Assembly: GCA_903930435.1 (NCBI GenBank) | Contig: CAIYYN010000020.1 | Coordinates: forward strand, 62,001-126,000 | Direction: 5' to 3' | Length of the DNA: 64,000 nt | DNA from: an uncultured Hyphomicrobiales bacterium | GTDB taxonomy: Bacteria; Pseudomonadota; Alphaproteobacteria; Rhizobiales; Ancalomicrobiaceae | Part shown: in pieces, positions 36,481 to 46,392 of the stretch | Position numbering within the stretch: position 1 is the first letter of the stretch | Layout: every line of letters starts with the position of its first letter | Notes under the pieces: model-generated | What the model saw: the letters and a program-made list of their open reading frames with translations, nothing else | Told to the model about the DNA's origin: nothing | Database searches by the model: none | Position numbers and translations under genes: made by a program

Positions 36481-37692
36481 ATGTTGTACGACGCTTTTTT
36501 TCGCAGTCAGTTGTCGTCGCTGCGGCGTGAAGGCCGATATCGCGTTTTTGCAAACCTGGAACGGCAGGCGGGATCGTTCCCCAAAGCCATCCAGCAGACC
36601 CCGAGGGGTCCGCGTGAGGTGGTCGTCTGGTGTTCCAACGACTATCTCGGCATGGGTCAGCATCCCGATGTGCTCGCCGCAATGCATGAGGCGCTCGATC
36701 GCTGCGGCGCGGGTGCAGGCGGCACGCGCAATATCGCCGGAACCAACGTCTACCATGTCCGGCTCGAACAGGAGCTTGCCGATCTCCACCGCAAGGAAGC
36801 GGCGCTCCTCTTCACATCAGGCTATTCGTCCAATTGGGCGACACTGTCGACGCTCGCCACCAACATGCCGGGATGCGTCGTGTTCTCCGACGAAGGCAAT
36901 CACGCCTCGATGATTGAGGGCATCCGGCACAGCCGTGCCGAACGCAAGATCTTCAAACACAATGACCCGGAAGATCTCGATCGGCTTCTGTCAAGGGTCC
37001 CGGCGGGTACGCCCAAGCTCGTGGCGTTTGAATCCGTCTATTCGATGGATGGTGATATAGCTCCCATTGCCGAGTTGTGCGATGTCGCAGAAAAGCACAA
37101 TGCGCTCACCTATCTCGACGAGGTGCATGGAGTTGGCCTCTATGGTCCGCGCGGCGGCGGTGTTGCCGAGCGGGAGGGCCTCGCCCATCGGCTTGATGTG
37201 ATCGAAGGCACGCTTGGCAAGGCCTTCGGCGTGGTCGGCGGCTATATCACGGGTTCGGAAGTCCTGTGCGATTTCGTGCGCTCCTACGCCTCGGGCTTCA
37301 TCTTCACGACGGCGTTGCCCCCGGCCGTTGCAGCAGGTGCGATTGCGTCGATCCGTCACCTGAAGCAATCCTCTGCGGAACGTGATCGGCACCAGGATCG
37401 CGTGGCGAAGGTCCGGGCGGCACTTGATGCAGCGGGCATCCCGCACATGGCCAACCCCAGCCATATCGTCCCCGTCATGGTGGGCGACCCGAGCGTCTGC
37501 AAGGCAATCAGCGATACATTGCTCAGCCAGTACGGGATCTATGTCCAGCCGATCAATTACCCGACCGTCGCGCGCGGCACGGAACGGCTGCGCATCACCC
37601 CATCACCGCTGCATTCGGATGCCGACATCACTCATCTCGTTTCGGCCTTGTCGGATATCTGGGCGGCAAACGGCCTGAAACGGGCGGCGTGA
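36481..37692 (+). CDS. hemA: 5-aminolevulinate synthase
   Basis: A 403-residue PLP enzyme condensing glycine and succinyl-CoA, the first step of tetrapyrrole synthesis. [30 protein letters not shown] and the PLP Lys247 in GTLGKAFG are all present. Placement in the PGC lets the cell raise porphyrin supply with pigment synthesis. A housekeeping copy may exist elsewhere. Confidence 0.97.
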   Translation: MLYDAFFRSQLSSLRREGRYRVFANLERQAGSFPKAIQQTPRGPREVVVWCSNDYLGMGQHPDVLAAMHEALDRCGAGAGGTRNIAGTNVYHVRLEQELADLHRKEAALLFTSGYSSNWATLSTLATNMPGCVVFSDEGNHASMIEGIRHSRAERKIFKHNDPEDLDRLLSRVPAGTPKLVAFESVYSMDGDIAPIAELCDVAEKHNALTYLDEVHGVGLYGPRGGGVAEREGLAHRLDVIEGTLGKAFGVVGGYITGSEVLCDFVRSYASGFIFTTALPPAVAAGAIASIRHLKQSSAERDRHQDRVAKVRAALDAAGIPHMANPSHIVPVMVGDPSVCKAISDTLLSQYGIYVQPINYPTVARGTERLRITPSPLHSDADITHLVSALSDIWAANGLKRAA

Positions 37693-37758
37693 CAGACGGT
37701 TCCCCGACCCAATCGGGCGGGGACCTGCCAATCGGACAGATTTTGGCTGGAGGCCACC

Positions 37759-38706
37759 ATGACGGAGCCGCTTCGCATCATCCTCGCCAAGCCCTTGGGC
37801 TTTTGCGCCGGCGTCGTGCGTGCCATCGACATTGTCGAGGCGACGCTGCGCCAATGCGACGGCCCCGTCTATGTCCGCCACGAAATCGTGCATAATCGGA
37901 CCGTGGTGAACGCACTGAAGGCCAAGGGTGCCCGGTTTGTTGATGAAATCGCCGAGATTCCCGTCGGCGGCGTAACCATCTTCAGCGCCCACGGCGTATC
38001 ACGCGAGGTCGAAGACCAGGCACGCGCGCGCCAGCTCGACGTAATCGATGCAACCTGCCCACTCGTCGAAAAGGTGCATCTGCAAGGGCGAGCCTATGCC
38101 AAGCGCGGGCTGGACGTGATCCTCGTTGGCCACGATGATCACGCAGAGGTCATCGGTACGCGCGGCCAGATCGACGGTCGGGTCCATGTCGTTGCAACTG
38201 TCGCGGATGTGGACGCGCTCGTTGTCCAGGACCCCGGAAAAGTGGCCTATATCACCCAGACGACCCTGAGCGTCCGCGATACGCGAGAGGTCATTGAGGC
38301 TCTGAAGGAGCGGTTTCCGGCCATCATCGGGCCTGATACGCGCGACATCTGCTACGCGACCCAAAACCGGCAGATCGCGGTCGAGAAACTGGCCGAGAAG
38401 GCCCAGTTGATCCTCGTGATTGGCTCCAGAAACAGTTCCAACTCCAATCGCTTGCGCGAACTGGCCCTGCAAGCCGGTGTGCGCAGTCATCTGATCGATG
38501 GCCCCGCCGATATCGACCCGCAATGGCTCTTCGGAGTCGACCGAATCGGTCTGACCGCAGGGGCATCTGCGCCCAATCATCTAGTCAACGAAACCATCGC
38601 TCGGCTCGAGACCTTCCGTGACGTGGTGGTCGAGACACTTGATGGAATCGAGGAAACAATTCGCTTTCGCATGCCCGCTCGTCTCCAATCCCGCACCGCC
38701 GTTTGA
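37759..38706 (+). CDS. ispH: 4-hydroxy-3-methylbut-2-enyl diphosphate reductase
   Basis: A 315-residue 4Fe-4S enzyme making IPP and DMAPP at the end of the MEP pathway. Cluster Cys16, Cys100 and Cys198 are conserved, with HNRTVV, SAHGVS, GHDDHAEVIG and the substrate-binding NSSNSNRL. GGAGG ribosome-binding site precedes the ATG. It ends 17 bases before the chosen bchI start. Its product feeds GGPP for both carotenoids and the bacteriochlorophyll tail. Location inside the PGC between hemA and bchI is uncommon. Confidence 0.96.
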   Translation: MTEPLRIILAKPLGFCAGVVRAIDIVEATLRQCDGPVYVRHEIVHNRTVVNALKAKGARFVDEIAEIPVGGVTIFSAHGVSREVEDQARARQLDVIDATCPLVEKVHLQGRAYAKRGLDVILVGHDDHAEVIGTRGQIDGRVHVVATVADVDALVVQDPGKVAYITQTTLSVRDTREVIEALKERFPAIIGPDTRDICYATQNRQIAVEKLAEKAQLILVIGSRNSSNSNRLRELALQAGVRSHLIDGPADIDPQWLFGVDRIGLTAGASAPNHLVNETIARLETFRDVVVETLDGIEETIRFRMPARLQSRTAV

Positions 38707-38723
38707 GTGTGAAGGAACCGAAA

Positions 38724-39929
38724 ATGCTGACCCGTGCCCCAAGTCCGTCTGTCGCGACAGATGCGAATGTGACGCCATTCCCCAACACCCGCATCGACCA
38801 GAGCGCAAAGCAAGGCAATGCGCCGAAGTCCGGGAAAGCCGAAAACAAGAAAGCGGCGCGACCGCTTGTCGCCACCGGCGAGTCCTCTGCTCCGGAGTCC
38901 GTCCGGCAAAAGCCCGTGTTTCCATTCTCGGCAATCGTAGGGCAAGACGAGATGCGGCGGGCGCTGCTGATTGCGTCCGTCGATCCCAGCCTCGGCGGTG
39001 TGCTGGTGTTCGGGGATCGGGGCACCGGCAAGTCGACGTCCGTCCGCGCGCTTGCGGCGCTGTTGCCGGAACGGAAGGTCTTTGCGGATTGTCCTTATTC
39101 CTGTGCAGTCACCTCGTCACCGGAGCACCTGTGCGCCGGATGCCAGGCCGCGAGCGGAAAACGCACCACGCGATCCGCCCGCATCCCGGTCGTTGATCTG
39201 CCACTCGGCAGCACTGAAGATCGCGTTGTCGGGTCACTCGATCTTGAGCGTGCACTGACGCGGGGTGAAAAGGCCTTTGAACCCGGTTTGCTCGCTCGGG
39301 CGAACGGCGGCTTTCTCTATATCGACGAAGTGAACCTGCTTGAGGATCATCTGGTCGACCTGCTGCTGGATGTTGCAGCTTCGGGCGAAAATGTCGTCGA
39401 GCGTGAAGGATTGAGTATCCGCCATCCCGCCCAATTCGTGCTGATCGGCAGCGGCAATCCGGAAGAGGGCGAATTGCGTCCGCAATTGCTCGATCGCTTT
39501 GGTCTTTCCGTCGAAATCCGCACACCAACCGATATCCCGACACGCATCGAAGTCGTCAAGCGGCGCGACGCATTCGAGCGCGACCGGGCCGGGTTCGTCG
39601 CCGCTTATGCAAAGGCGGACCAGAAAATTCGTCGACAGCTGATCGCCGCACGGGCGCGGCTTGCAGACGTCACGGTCTCCGACCAGATCCTCGAACTGGC
39701 GGCACGGCTGTGCCTGGCACTCGGTACCGACGGCTTGCGCGGCGAATTGACCTTGATCCGGGCTGCGCGTGCCAGTGCTGCGCTTGATGGTCAGACAGTC
39801 GTTGAACCCAGACACATAGCCGAAATCGCCGCTTCAAGCCTGCGCCACCGCTTGCGCCGCAATCCGCTCGATGATGTCGGATCTGGCGTCAGGATAGATC
39901 GTGCACTCAGTGAGATCATGGGGTCATGA
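38724..39929 (+). CDS. bchI: Magnesium chelatase subunit I
   Basis: A 401-residue AAA+ ATPase of the Mg chelatase. FPFSAIVGQDEM (about 67-78), Walker A GDRGTGKST and Walker B FLYIDEVNLL are intact. The N-terminus before the AAA+ module is about 45 residues longer than in Rhodobacter BchI and is Ala/Lys/Ser-rich, probably disordered. ATG 38724 has GAAGGA 7 bases upstream; an in-frame TTG at 38703 overlapping the ispH stop would add seven more. ATGA overlap with bchD. Confidence 0.96.
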   Translation: MLTRAPSPSVATDANVTPFPNTRIDQSAKQGNAPKSGKAENKKAARPLVATGESSAPESVRQKPVFPFSAIVGQDEMRRALLIASVDPSLGGVLVFGDRGTGKSTSVRALAALLPERKVFADCPYSCAVTSSPEHLCAGCQAASGKRTTRSARIPVVDLPLGSTEDRVVGSLDLERALTRGEKAFEPGLLARANGGFLYIDEVNLLEDHLVDLLLDVAASGENVVEREGLSIRHPAQFVLIGSGNPEEGELRPQLLDRFGLSVEIRTPTDIPTRIEVVKRRDAFERDRAGFVAAYAKADQKIRRQLIAARARLADVTVSDQILELAARLCLALGTDGLRGELTLIRAARASAALDGQTVVEPRHIAEIAASSLRHRLRRNPLDDVGSGVRIDRALSEIMGS

Positions 39930-41719
39930 ACCAGCCAGACGCCCTCCAGACACCGGGTGGTCGCGACTGGCAGGACGCGATGACGGCGCTTGCGCTCTTC
40001 GCGGTTGATCCGGTTGGCACGGTCGGTATTCGGGTGCGAGGGCACGCGGGCCCGGTTCGCAGCCGTTGGCTGGAGATCCTGTCGGCCTTGTTGCCAGCGG
40101 GTCAGTCCGTGCGAAAGGTCCCCGCCAATATTGATGCGGCGGGATTGCTGGGTGGGCTTGATCTGACGGCGACACTCGCCTCAGGCAAGCCGACGGCAAG
40201 GCGCGGCATCCTGGCTGAAACCGATGGCGGTGTCCTGCTGATCACGATGGCCGAGCGACTGGGCAGCGAGCAGGCCGCGCTGATTTCGTCGGCACTCGAT
40301 GAACGGGCTGTGACAGTCGAGCGTGACGGAATGCGATTGCAGGATATCTCGCGCTTCGGCGTGGTCGCTCTGGATGAAGGCATTGGTGAGGATGAACGCC
40401 CGCCGAAAGCGCTCATGGAACGGCTCGCCTTCGATATTGATCTGACCCGTATTCGACTGGGCGATATGACTGCGCCGCCAGTTTCAGCCTCTGACATTGC
40501 GCGTGCGCAGGCGCAATTGAACGCAGTAACCGTCGATCCATCCGTCATCACGGCACTGTGTGAAACAGCTGCGGCCCTCGGCGTAGGCTCGGTTCGGGCT
40601 GATCTGCTTGCACTGGCTGTCGCCCGCGCCGCATCGGCGCTGGATGGCCGCGATACGGTTGATGAAGCAGATGCGAGCATCGGCGCGCGGCTGGTTTTTG
40701 CCCAACGCGCAACGCAGTTTCCCACGTCCCCGACAGAAAGCGAAGCCCGCGATCCCGCGCCAAGCCCTGAGACATCGCGTGCGGAGTCCAACAGCGACAA
40801 CGCGCCGTCTGACGACGAACGTGCGACCGAAGACCTGGGCGAGATCTTGCGAGCTGCTGTCGCAGTCGCACTGCCGGCCGATCTGCTCGCCCGATTGATG
40901 AGTGCCAAGGGAGCCAACCGGTCGAAATCGGAAGGCAAGGCGGGAGTGCAGAAGCACTCCGGCACGCGCGGGCGGACGAGCGGGTTAAGGCAGGGACTGC
41001 CCAAGGCCGGAGCACGATTGAATCTTGTTGAAACGCTGCGCGCTGCCGCCCCCTGGCAGATGATCCGCGCCCTGGAGCAACCCAAGGAGCGAGTGGCCGG
41101 ACGCATCCTCATCCGGGCAAGCGATTTACGGGTTTCGCGCTTCAAATCGCGGACCCGTACGGCAATCGTGTTTGTCGTTGATGCCTCAGGCTCGCAGGCA
41201 TTGCATCGTCTGGCCGAGACAAAGGGGGCGGTCGAGCTTCTGCTGGCGGATTGTTACGTTCGGCGCGATCAGGTGGCCGTCATCGCCTTTCGCGGCGTCG
41301 CGGCGGATCTGATCCTTGCGCCAACGCATTCGCTGACACGCGCCAAACGGACTCTGGCCGGACTTCCGGGCGGTGGGGCAACGCCACTGGCCAGCGGGAT
41401 CGATGCAGCCTGCGCGCTGGCCGCAAAGATCCGGCGTGGAGGTGAGACAGCTTTGGTCGTGCTTCTGACTGACGGACAGGCAAATATCCGACGCGACGGG
41501 CAAAGTGGACGTGTTGAGGCACAAGCTGATGCGCTCGCAGCGGCGAAACAGGTCCGCGCGGCAGGTTATCCGTCTGTGCTGATTGATACAGCGATGCGTC
41601 CGGCCCAGCGCGCGCGCGACCTGGCTGCTGCGATGGGGGCAGATTATGTGCCTCTGCCGCAAGCCAATGCCGGCGCGGTCTCCACAATCGTGAAGCATGC
41701 GGCGGCGGCACTTAGCTAA
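39926..41719 (+). CDS. bchD: Magnesium chelatase subunit D
   Basis: A 597-residue subunit with a degenerate AAA+ domain (about 1-250), an acidic/Ser-rich linker (about 265-300) and a von Willebrand A domain (about 400-590) whose MIDAS motif VDASGS and LLTDGQAN are conserved. It forms a double hexameric ring with BchI. No working Walker A is visible, as usual for BchD. ATGA overlap with bchI. Confidence 0.96.
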   Translation: MNQPDALQTPGGRDWQDAMTALALFAVDPVGTVGIRVRGHAGPVRSRWLEILSALLPAGQSVRKVPANIDAAGLLGGLDLTATLASGKPTARRGILAETDGGVLLITMAERLGSEQAALISSALDERAVTVERDGMRLQDISRFGVVALDEGIGEDERPPKALMERLAFDIDLTRIRLGDMTAPPVSASDIARAQAQLNAVTVDPSVITALCETAAALGVGSVRADLLALAVARAASALDGRDTVDEADASIGARLVFAQRATQFPTSPTESEARDPAPSPETSRAESNSDNAPSDDERATEDLGEILRAAVAVALPADLLARLMSAKGANRSKSEGKAGVQKHSGTRGRTSGLRQGLPKAGARLNLVETLRAAAPWQMIRALEQPKERVAGRILIRASDLRVSRFKSRTRTAIVFVVDASGSQALHRLAETKGAVELLLADCYVRRDQVAVIAFRGVAADLILAPTHSLTRAKRTLAGLPGGGATPLASGIDAACALAAKIRRGGETALVVLLTDGQANIRRDGQSGRVEAQADALAAAKQVRAAGYPSVLIDTAMRPAQRARDLAAAMGADYVPLPQANAGAVSTIVKHAAAALS

Positions 41720-41781
41720 AACAGTTTTATAACAGAAGGTTATCGCAATCCAATGGACGCAGAAATGTACGGAGCAATGGG

Positions 41782-42720
41782 ATGACGACGGCGGGGGCCT
41801 GGCATCTGGATTGGAACCGCGACGGGCTTGATTGGCCCAATCGCGGTTCGAGCCGGTTTGTGCAGGCCGCCGGGGTTGACTGGCATATCCAGATCATGGG
41901 CGAGGGGCCGGTCGCCCTGCTCGTACACGGGACGGGAGCCTCGACCCATTCCTGGCGCGATCTCGCGCCCATTCTGGCTCGCCAATTCACTGTCATCGCG
42001 CCCGATCTGCCCGGTCATGGCTTCAGCCGCGTCCATGACAAATCAACGCTGTCGCTGCCGGGAATGTCTTCAGCGCTGCACGGCCTGCTGAAGGCGCTGG
42101 ATGTCCAGCCGGATGTCGCGATAGGTCATTCCGCGGGTGTGGCGATCCTGATCAACATGACGCTTGATCGCGTCATTGCGCCTAAATCCATTGTCAGCCT
42201 GAACGGCGCGATCATGCCTTACTACGGCACTATCGGCCAGATGTTCGCGCCATTGGCGAAAATGCTGACGACAAGTTCGCTGGTACCGCGCTTCCTGGCA
42301 CGGCGCGCAGAAGAGCAACACGTGGTCAACCGGTTGCTCAAGGGAACGGGTTCGGACCTGGATCGGCAAGGTGTCGAGCTCTATGGACGACTGGCGCGCA
42401 ATCCCGGCCATATGGCTGCGGCGCTGACAATGATGGCCAATTGGGATCTGAACACGCTGCTGCAGCGGATTCCATCGCTTGACGTGGCGCTGACGTTGAT
42501 CGCGGGCGGAGACGACCAGATGATCAATCCGCAAGAAGCCTTTCAGATCAAGTCGATGGTGCGCACCGCGCAGGTTGTGTATCTCCGACGTCTTGGACAT
42601 CTAGCGCATGAAGAACAGCCGGGACTGATCGCAGACCAGATCCTGACCACGGCCAATCAAACAGGTGTTTTGACGAGCGGCGATCAGGCCGACACAAAGC
42701 GGAAGGTGGCTAACCGATGA
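41782..42720 (+). CDS. bchO: BchO, alpha/beta-hydrolase of the Mg-chelatase operon
   Basis: A 312-residue alpha/beta hydrolase; LLVHGTGASTHSWRDLAP, nucleophile elbow IGHSAG and the C-terminal LRRLGHLAHEEQP with the catalytic His. BchO accompanies bchI and bchD in most PGCs; its exact reaction is not established. GGAG lies before the ATG. Stop overlaps crtI as ATGA. Confidence 0.92.
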   Translation: MTTAGAWHLDWNRDGLDWPNRGSSRFVQAAGVDWHIQIMGEGPVALLVHGTGASTHSWRDLAPILARQFTVIAPDLPGHGFSRVHDKSTLSLPGMSSALHGLLKALDVQPDVAIGHSAGVAILINMTLDRVIAPKSIVSLNGAIMPYYGTIGQMFAPLAKMLTTSSLVPRFLARRAEEQHVVNRLLKGTGSDLDRQGVELYGRLARNPGHMAAALTMMANWDLNTLLQRIPSLDVALTLIAGGDDQMINPQEAFQIKSMVRTAQVVYLRRLGHLAHEEQPGLIADQILTTANQTGVLTSGDQADTKRKVANR

Positions 42721-44246
42721 CCTTCGCAATGCGACCACAGGATATGGCTCTGACGGAAGATCGCCGTCCGCACGCTGTAATCATCGGCGCGGGCTTTGGA
42801 GGATTGTCGGCGGCTGTGCGTCTGGGCGCACGCGGCTATCGCGTTACAGTGCTGGACCAGCTCGATGCACCGGGCGGGCGCGCCTATGTCTATCGCGATG
42901 ACGGCTTTACCTTCGACGCCGGTCCCACCATCGTCACGGCTCCCTTCCTGTTTGAGGAACTCTGGGCGTTATGCGGACGGCGGCTCGAAGACGATGTGAC
43001 GCTGGTTTCGCTAGATCCGTTTTACCGCATCCGCTTCGACGATGGCACGAGCTTCGATTGCCACGGGGACCGGGATCGAATGCGGGCAGAAATCGCAAAA
43101 TTTGCGCCGGGGGATGTCGCAGGATACGAGCGCTTTCTGGCTCTGAGTGAGACGATCTACCGTGTCGGATTTGAAAAGCTTGGCCAGACGCCGTTCCAGT
43201 CGTGGACCGATATGGCCAAGTGCCTGCCTGATCTGATGCGTCTTGGCGCCTTCCGGTCGGCCTATCAGACTGTCGCGGCTTATGTCCGGGATCCACGCCT
43301 GCGCATGGCCCTGAGCTTCCACCCGCTGTTCGTCGGCGGCAACCCGTTCACCGTTCCATCGCTCTATGTCCTCATTTCCTATCTGGAACGGCGGTGGGGC
43401 GTGCATTTTGCGCGCGGCGGCACCGGTGCGCTTGTCGATGGGTTGGTGAAACTCATCCGCAGTCAGGGAAACGCCATCCATTGCAACACGACGGTTACCG
43501 AGATCTGCGTGACGGATGGCTGCGCTTCGGGCGTCAGGCTCGCGTCCGGCGCAGTGATATCCGCCGATATCGTCGTTTCGAATGCCGATTCTGCCTGGAC
43601 CTACCGCCATCTGCTGCCCGATGCAGGCCGGCGCGGCTGGAGCCACCGCAAAGTCGAGAAAGCCCGTTATTCCATGGGCCTCTTCGTCTGGTATTTCGGG
43701 ACCTCGCGCCATTATGACGACGTTCCGCACCACACGATCCTGATGGGTCCGAGGTATAAGGACCTGTTGACCGACATATTCGCGAACAAGGTCCTTGCCG
43801 ACGATTTCAGCCTCTATCTGCATCGCCCAACGGCAACTGATCCGATGCTGGCACCGCCCGGCTGCGATGCCTTCTATGTGCTGTCGCCCGTACCGAACTT
43901 GCTTGCCGGGATCGACTGGTCGACAATGGCAGAGACCTATCGCCAGAAGATCGAAGCCCATTTGGAAGCAACGTTGCTGCCGGGCCTGAAGCAATCAATC
44001 GTCACGTCGCGCATCCTGAACCCGCAGGATTTCCAGGACCGGCTGAGCTCGTTTCGGGGCGCGGCCTTTGGTCTTGAACCAATCCTCACACAAAGCGCCT
44101 GGTTCCGGCCCCATAACCGCCCAGATGAGTTTCAGAACCTGTTCTTTGTCGGTGCGGGAACGCATCCCGGTGCCGGATTGCCCGGAGTCCTGATGTCGGC
44201 CAAAATTCTCGATGAGGTGGTGCCAGATGCTGCACAATTCGTTTGA
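42717..44246 (+). CDS. crtI: Phytoene desaturase
   Basis: A 509-residue FAD-dependent desaturase converting phytoene to neurosporene or lycopene. FAD motif VIIGAGFGGLSAAVRL at 21-36 and the C-terminal bacterial-type block FFVGAGTHPGAGLPGVLMSAK are intact. The number of desaturation steps (three or four) cannot be read from sequence; with CrtC, CrtD and CrtF and no CrtA, lycopene leading to spirilloxanthin is likely. Start by ATGA overlap with bchO. Confidence 0.95.
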   Translation: MTFAMRPQDMALTEDRRPHAVIIGAGFGGLSAAVRLGARGYRVTVLDQLDAPGGRAYVYRDDGFTFDAGPTIVTAPFLFEELWALCGRRLEDDVTLVSLDPFYRIRFDDGTSFDCHGDRDRMRAEIAKFAPGDVAGYERFLALSETIYRVGFEKLGQTPFQSWTDMAKCLPDLMRLGAFRSAYQTVAAYVRDPRLRMALSFHPLFVGGNPFTVPSLYVLISYLERRWGVHFARGGTGALVDGLVKLIRSQGNAIHCNTTVTEICVTDGCASGVRLASGAVISADIVVSNADSAWTYRHLLPDAGRRGWSHRKVEKARYSMGLFVWYFGTSRHYDDVPHHTILMGPRYKDLLTDIFANKVLADDFSLYLHRPTATDPMLAPPGCDAFYVLSPVPNLLAGIDWSTMAETYRQKIEAHLEATLLPGLKQSIVTSRILNPQDFQDRLSSFRGAAFGLEPILTQSAWFRPHNRPDEFQNLFFVGAGTHPGAGLPGVLMSAKILDEVVPDAAQFV

Positions 44247-45321
44247 TTCAGGACTTGTCGCTGAAAGGATGGCCAGCACCAGCGCCGATATCGCGGCCTG
44301 CCGTGCAATCCTGCGCACTGGTTCCAAATCCTTTTTCGTCGCATCGCTCCTGTTACCGAAGCGGATTCGCGAACCGGCTTCGGCGCTCTATGCGTTTTGC
44401 AGGCTGGCGGACGATGCGATCGACTTGTCCTGCAATCCGCGTGACGAACTGGCGCATATCCGGTATCGGCTTGATCGGGCATATGCCGGGACGCCACTTC
44501 CGAACCCGGTTGATCGTGCCTTTTCCGCCGTCGTAAAATCCTACGATATTCCGCGCGCCGTCCCCGAGGCCCTGTTCGAAGGATTTGCCTGGGACGTCGA
44601 CCATCGTCGCTATGCTGCCTTGAGCGATCTTGAGGCCTATGCGGTTCGCGTCGCCGGAACGGTCGGCGTCATGATGACCTTGCTGATGGGGGTGCGCGAT
44701 GCGGACGTTCTGGCGCGCGCCTGTGACCTCGGGGTTGCGATGCAATTGTCCAATATTGCGCGCGATGTCGGCGAGGATGCCCGCGCAGGTCGCCTCTATC
44801 TGCCCGAGACCTGGTTGATCGAGGCTGGTATCGACCCCATCGAGTTTACTCGGCGCCCCACACATAGCGCGGCACTCGGTCAGGTGGTCGCACGGCTGCT
44901 TGAAAAGGCTGACAGCTACTACGCCCGCGCTGACGCAGGCATTGCCGGGTTGCCGCCGGATTGCCGTCCGGCTATCCGGGCAGCCAGCCTCATCTACCAG
45001 CGCGTCGGTCGCAAGGTTGCAGCACTCGGCTATAATGCGGTCGATCAGCGGGCCGTGGTCAGCAAGGCGCAAAAACTGGCGCTCGTGGGACTTGCCTACA
45101 GGGCCAAGCGCAGTCTGTCGCACGAATTTGTGGCACCGCCGATCCGCGCAGCCGCCGATCTGATCAGCGTGTCAGCCAACGGCCAAGGACACAGGCTGCC
45201 CAACCTTGTTCAGACGCCTGCCGGTTGGACCGGACTTGGCGACAATCTCGTTCGGATCGTTGATCTGTTTGAGCGGCTCGAACGTCGGTCAATGGCGACA
45301 CGGCAGGGCAGCATCCGTTGA
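44227..45321 (+). CDS. crtB: Phytoene synthase
   Basis: A 364-residue enzyme joining two GGPP into phytoene. The two Asp-rich motifs are LADDAID (about 60-66) and NIARDVGEDA (about 168-177), and GRLYLP follows. ATG 44227 lies in the 3-prime end of crtI (20-base overlap) with GAGG 9 bases upstream; ATG 44269 lacks a ribosome-binding site. Confidence 0.94.
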   Translation: MLHNSFDSGLVAERMASTSADIAACRAILRTGSKSFFVASLLLPKRIREPASALYAFCRLADDAIDLSCNPRDELAHIRYRLDRAYAGTPLPNPVDRAFSAVVKSYDIPRAVPEALFEGFAWDVDHRRYAALSDLEAYAVRVAGTVGVMMTLLMGVRDADVLARACDLGVAMQLSNIARDVGEDARAGRLYLPETWLIEAGIDPIEFTRRPTHSAALGQVVARLLEKADSYYARADAGIAGLPPDCRPAIRAASLIYQRVGRKVAALGYNAVDQRAVVSKAQKLALVGLAYRAKRSLSHEFVAPPIRAAADLISVSANGQGHRLPNLVQTPAGWTGLGDNLVRIVDLFERLERRSMATRQGSIR

Positions 45322-45349
45322 AGCGGCTTTGTCCGATGTGAGGGTCCGT

Positions 45350-45496
45350 ATGTCTGACAGTCCCCTGGGCCTTATCGAGATGGCATTCTCGTTCAGCATT
45401 CCGCTCGCTTGGGCGTTCTGGGAACTTCATAAATTGCGCCGGGAACGCAAGCGCGACGCGGAAAAGGCGGCAGCGGAGCAGCAGAAGCCCCGTTAG
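45350..45496 (+). CDS. Small single-helix membrane protein after crtB
   Basis: A 48-residue peptide: MSDSPLGLIEMAFSFSIPLA and a hydrophobic helix (about 7-24), then a strongly charged tail (HKLRRERKRDAEKAAAEQQK). GAGG lies 7 bases before the ATG. It follows crtB by 28 bases and its end overlaps the convergent crtC stop by 4. In Rhodobacter this interval holds tspO (crtK), which here is at 59689. No function known to me; a cytoplasm-facing charged tail suggests a complex-bound small protein. Confidence 0.6.
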   Translation: MSDSPLGLIEMAFSFSIPLAWAFWELHKLRRERKRDAEKAAAEQQKPR

Positions 45497-46392
45497 CCGC
45501 GACGAGGCATCCTGAACGGCAACATCCACTGAACAATCGACGAGGAGAACCGGTCGAGCGACAGGCTCTCGTGCACGGATGTCACCCTCTGGCCGCCGAT
45601 CGAGGCGTCTATGACGGATCGTGTGTAAAACGGCGTGTCTTCCAGCGTCCTGACGAGCCTCGCTGGGGGACCCAAGTCAGATCGGGCTGCCCGGGGCACG
45701 CGCCAGAGCGTACCGGGCAGATCGGACATCGGTGGTGCCTCGGTGGACGCAACTTGTCCGTCGGAGCCTATTGAGAGAGCCAATCCCGCAATTGACCCAT
45801 CGCGCCGGATGGAATCGTAAAAAATGACAGCCTTGTCGTCGATGCGACCACGCGACCAGTTCCAGGAACGGAAACTGGCTTCAAGCGGCTCGGAGCCCCA
45901 ATTGGTGTCGAGATAGCCGTGGCCAGAAAACCGCATGCCCGGCTTGTCGAAGTCTGCCTCGACATGGGCAATCGGCGCTATGGGGTGCCAAAGGTGTCGG
46001 CCCGCCGCGTCCAGTTGGAAAGGCGTTTCGGTGGTAGCCGAAGGGGTCAGGCGCACACGCCCCCGAATGCGGGCCGGGATCGGCATCGAGACCTCGTCGA
46101 TCTCGATCGTCAGCGCATCCCCGGTGATGGACATGGAACTGGGGCCGACGCGAAATGTATCGCGCGAACGCTGGAGCCAGCGCCGCCCGCGTTCGGTCAT
46201 CGCCCAATAATTCCGATTCCTGCCGTAGAGCGCAACGTTGATGGCGCAATAGGCTTCGGGATCAGTCTCCCCGCGTCGCCGCGCGCTCGCATAATAGGGA
46301 GAAAAGACACTGCCAACGAAGCCGATGATGACAAGACCCTGCGAGCCGTCATCGCTCAGCGCATCGAGATACCACCATCGATAGCCGTTCAG
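45493..46392 (-). CDS. crtC: Hydroxyneurosporene synthase / carotenoid 1,2-hydratase (start unresolved)
   Basis: Hydrates the psi end of neurosporene or lycopene derivatives. Family blocks are GYRWWYLDALSDDGSQGL, IGFVGSVFSPYY, YCAINVALYG and SGHGYLDTNWGSEPLE. Homology appears to begin at about RFDASVP, just upstream of the coordinate used, yet no ATG, GTG or TTG occurs in this frame between 46704 (deep inside crtD) and the conserved region. I set the start at CTG 46392, which overlaps the crtD stop as CTGA, the position where other junctions here have ATGA. A sequencing slip, a rare start codon or frameshifting from crtD are alternatives. Confidence 0.88.
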   Translation of the reverse strand: MNGYRWWYLDALSDDGSQGLVIIGFVGSVFSPYYASARRRGETDPEAYCAINVALYGRNRNYWAMTERGRRWLQRSRDTFRVGPSSMSITGDALTIEIDEVSMPIPARIRGRVRLTPSATTETPFQLDAAGRHLWHPIAPIAHVEADFDKPGMRFSGHGYLDTNWGSEPLEASFRSWNWSRGRIDDKAVIFYDSIRRDGSIAGLALSIGSDGQVASTEAPPMSDLPGTLWRVPRAARSDLGPPARLVRTLEDTPFYTRSVIDASIGGQRVTSVHESLSLDRFSSSIVQWMLPFRMPRRG

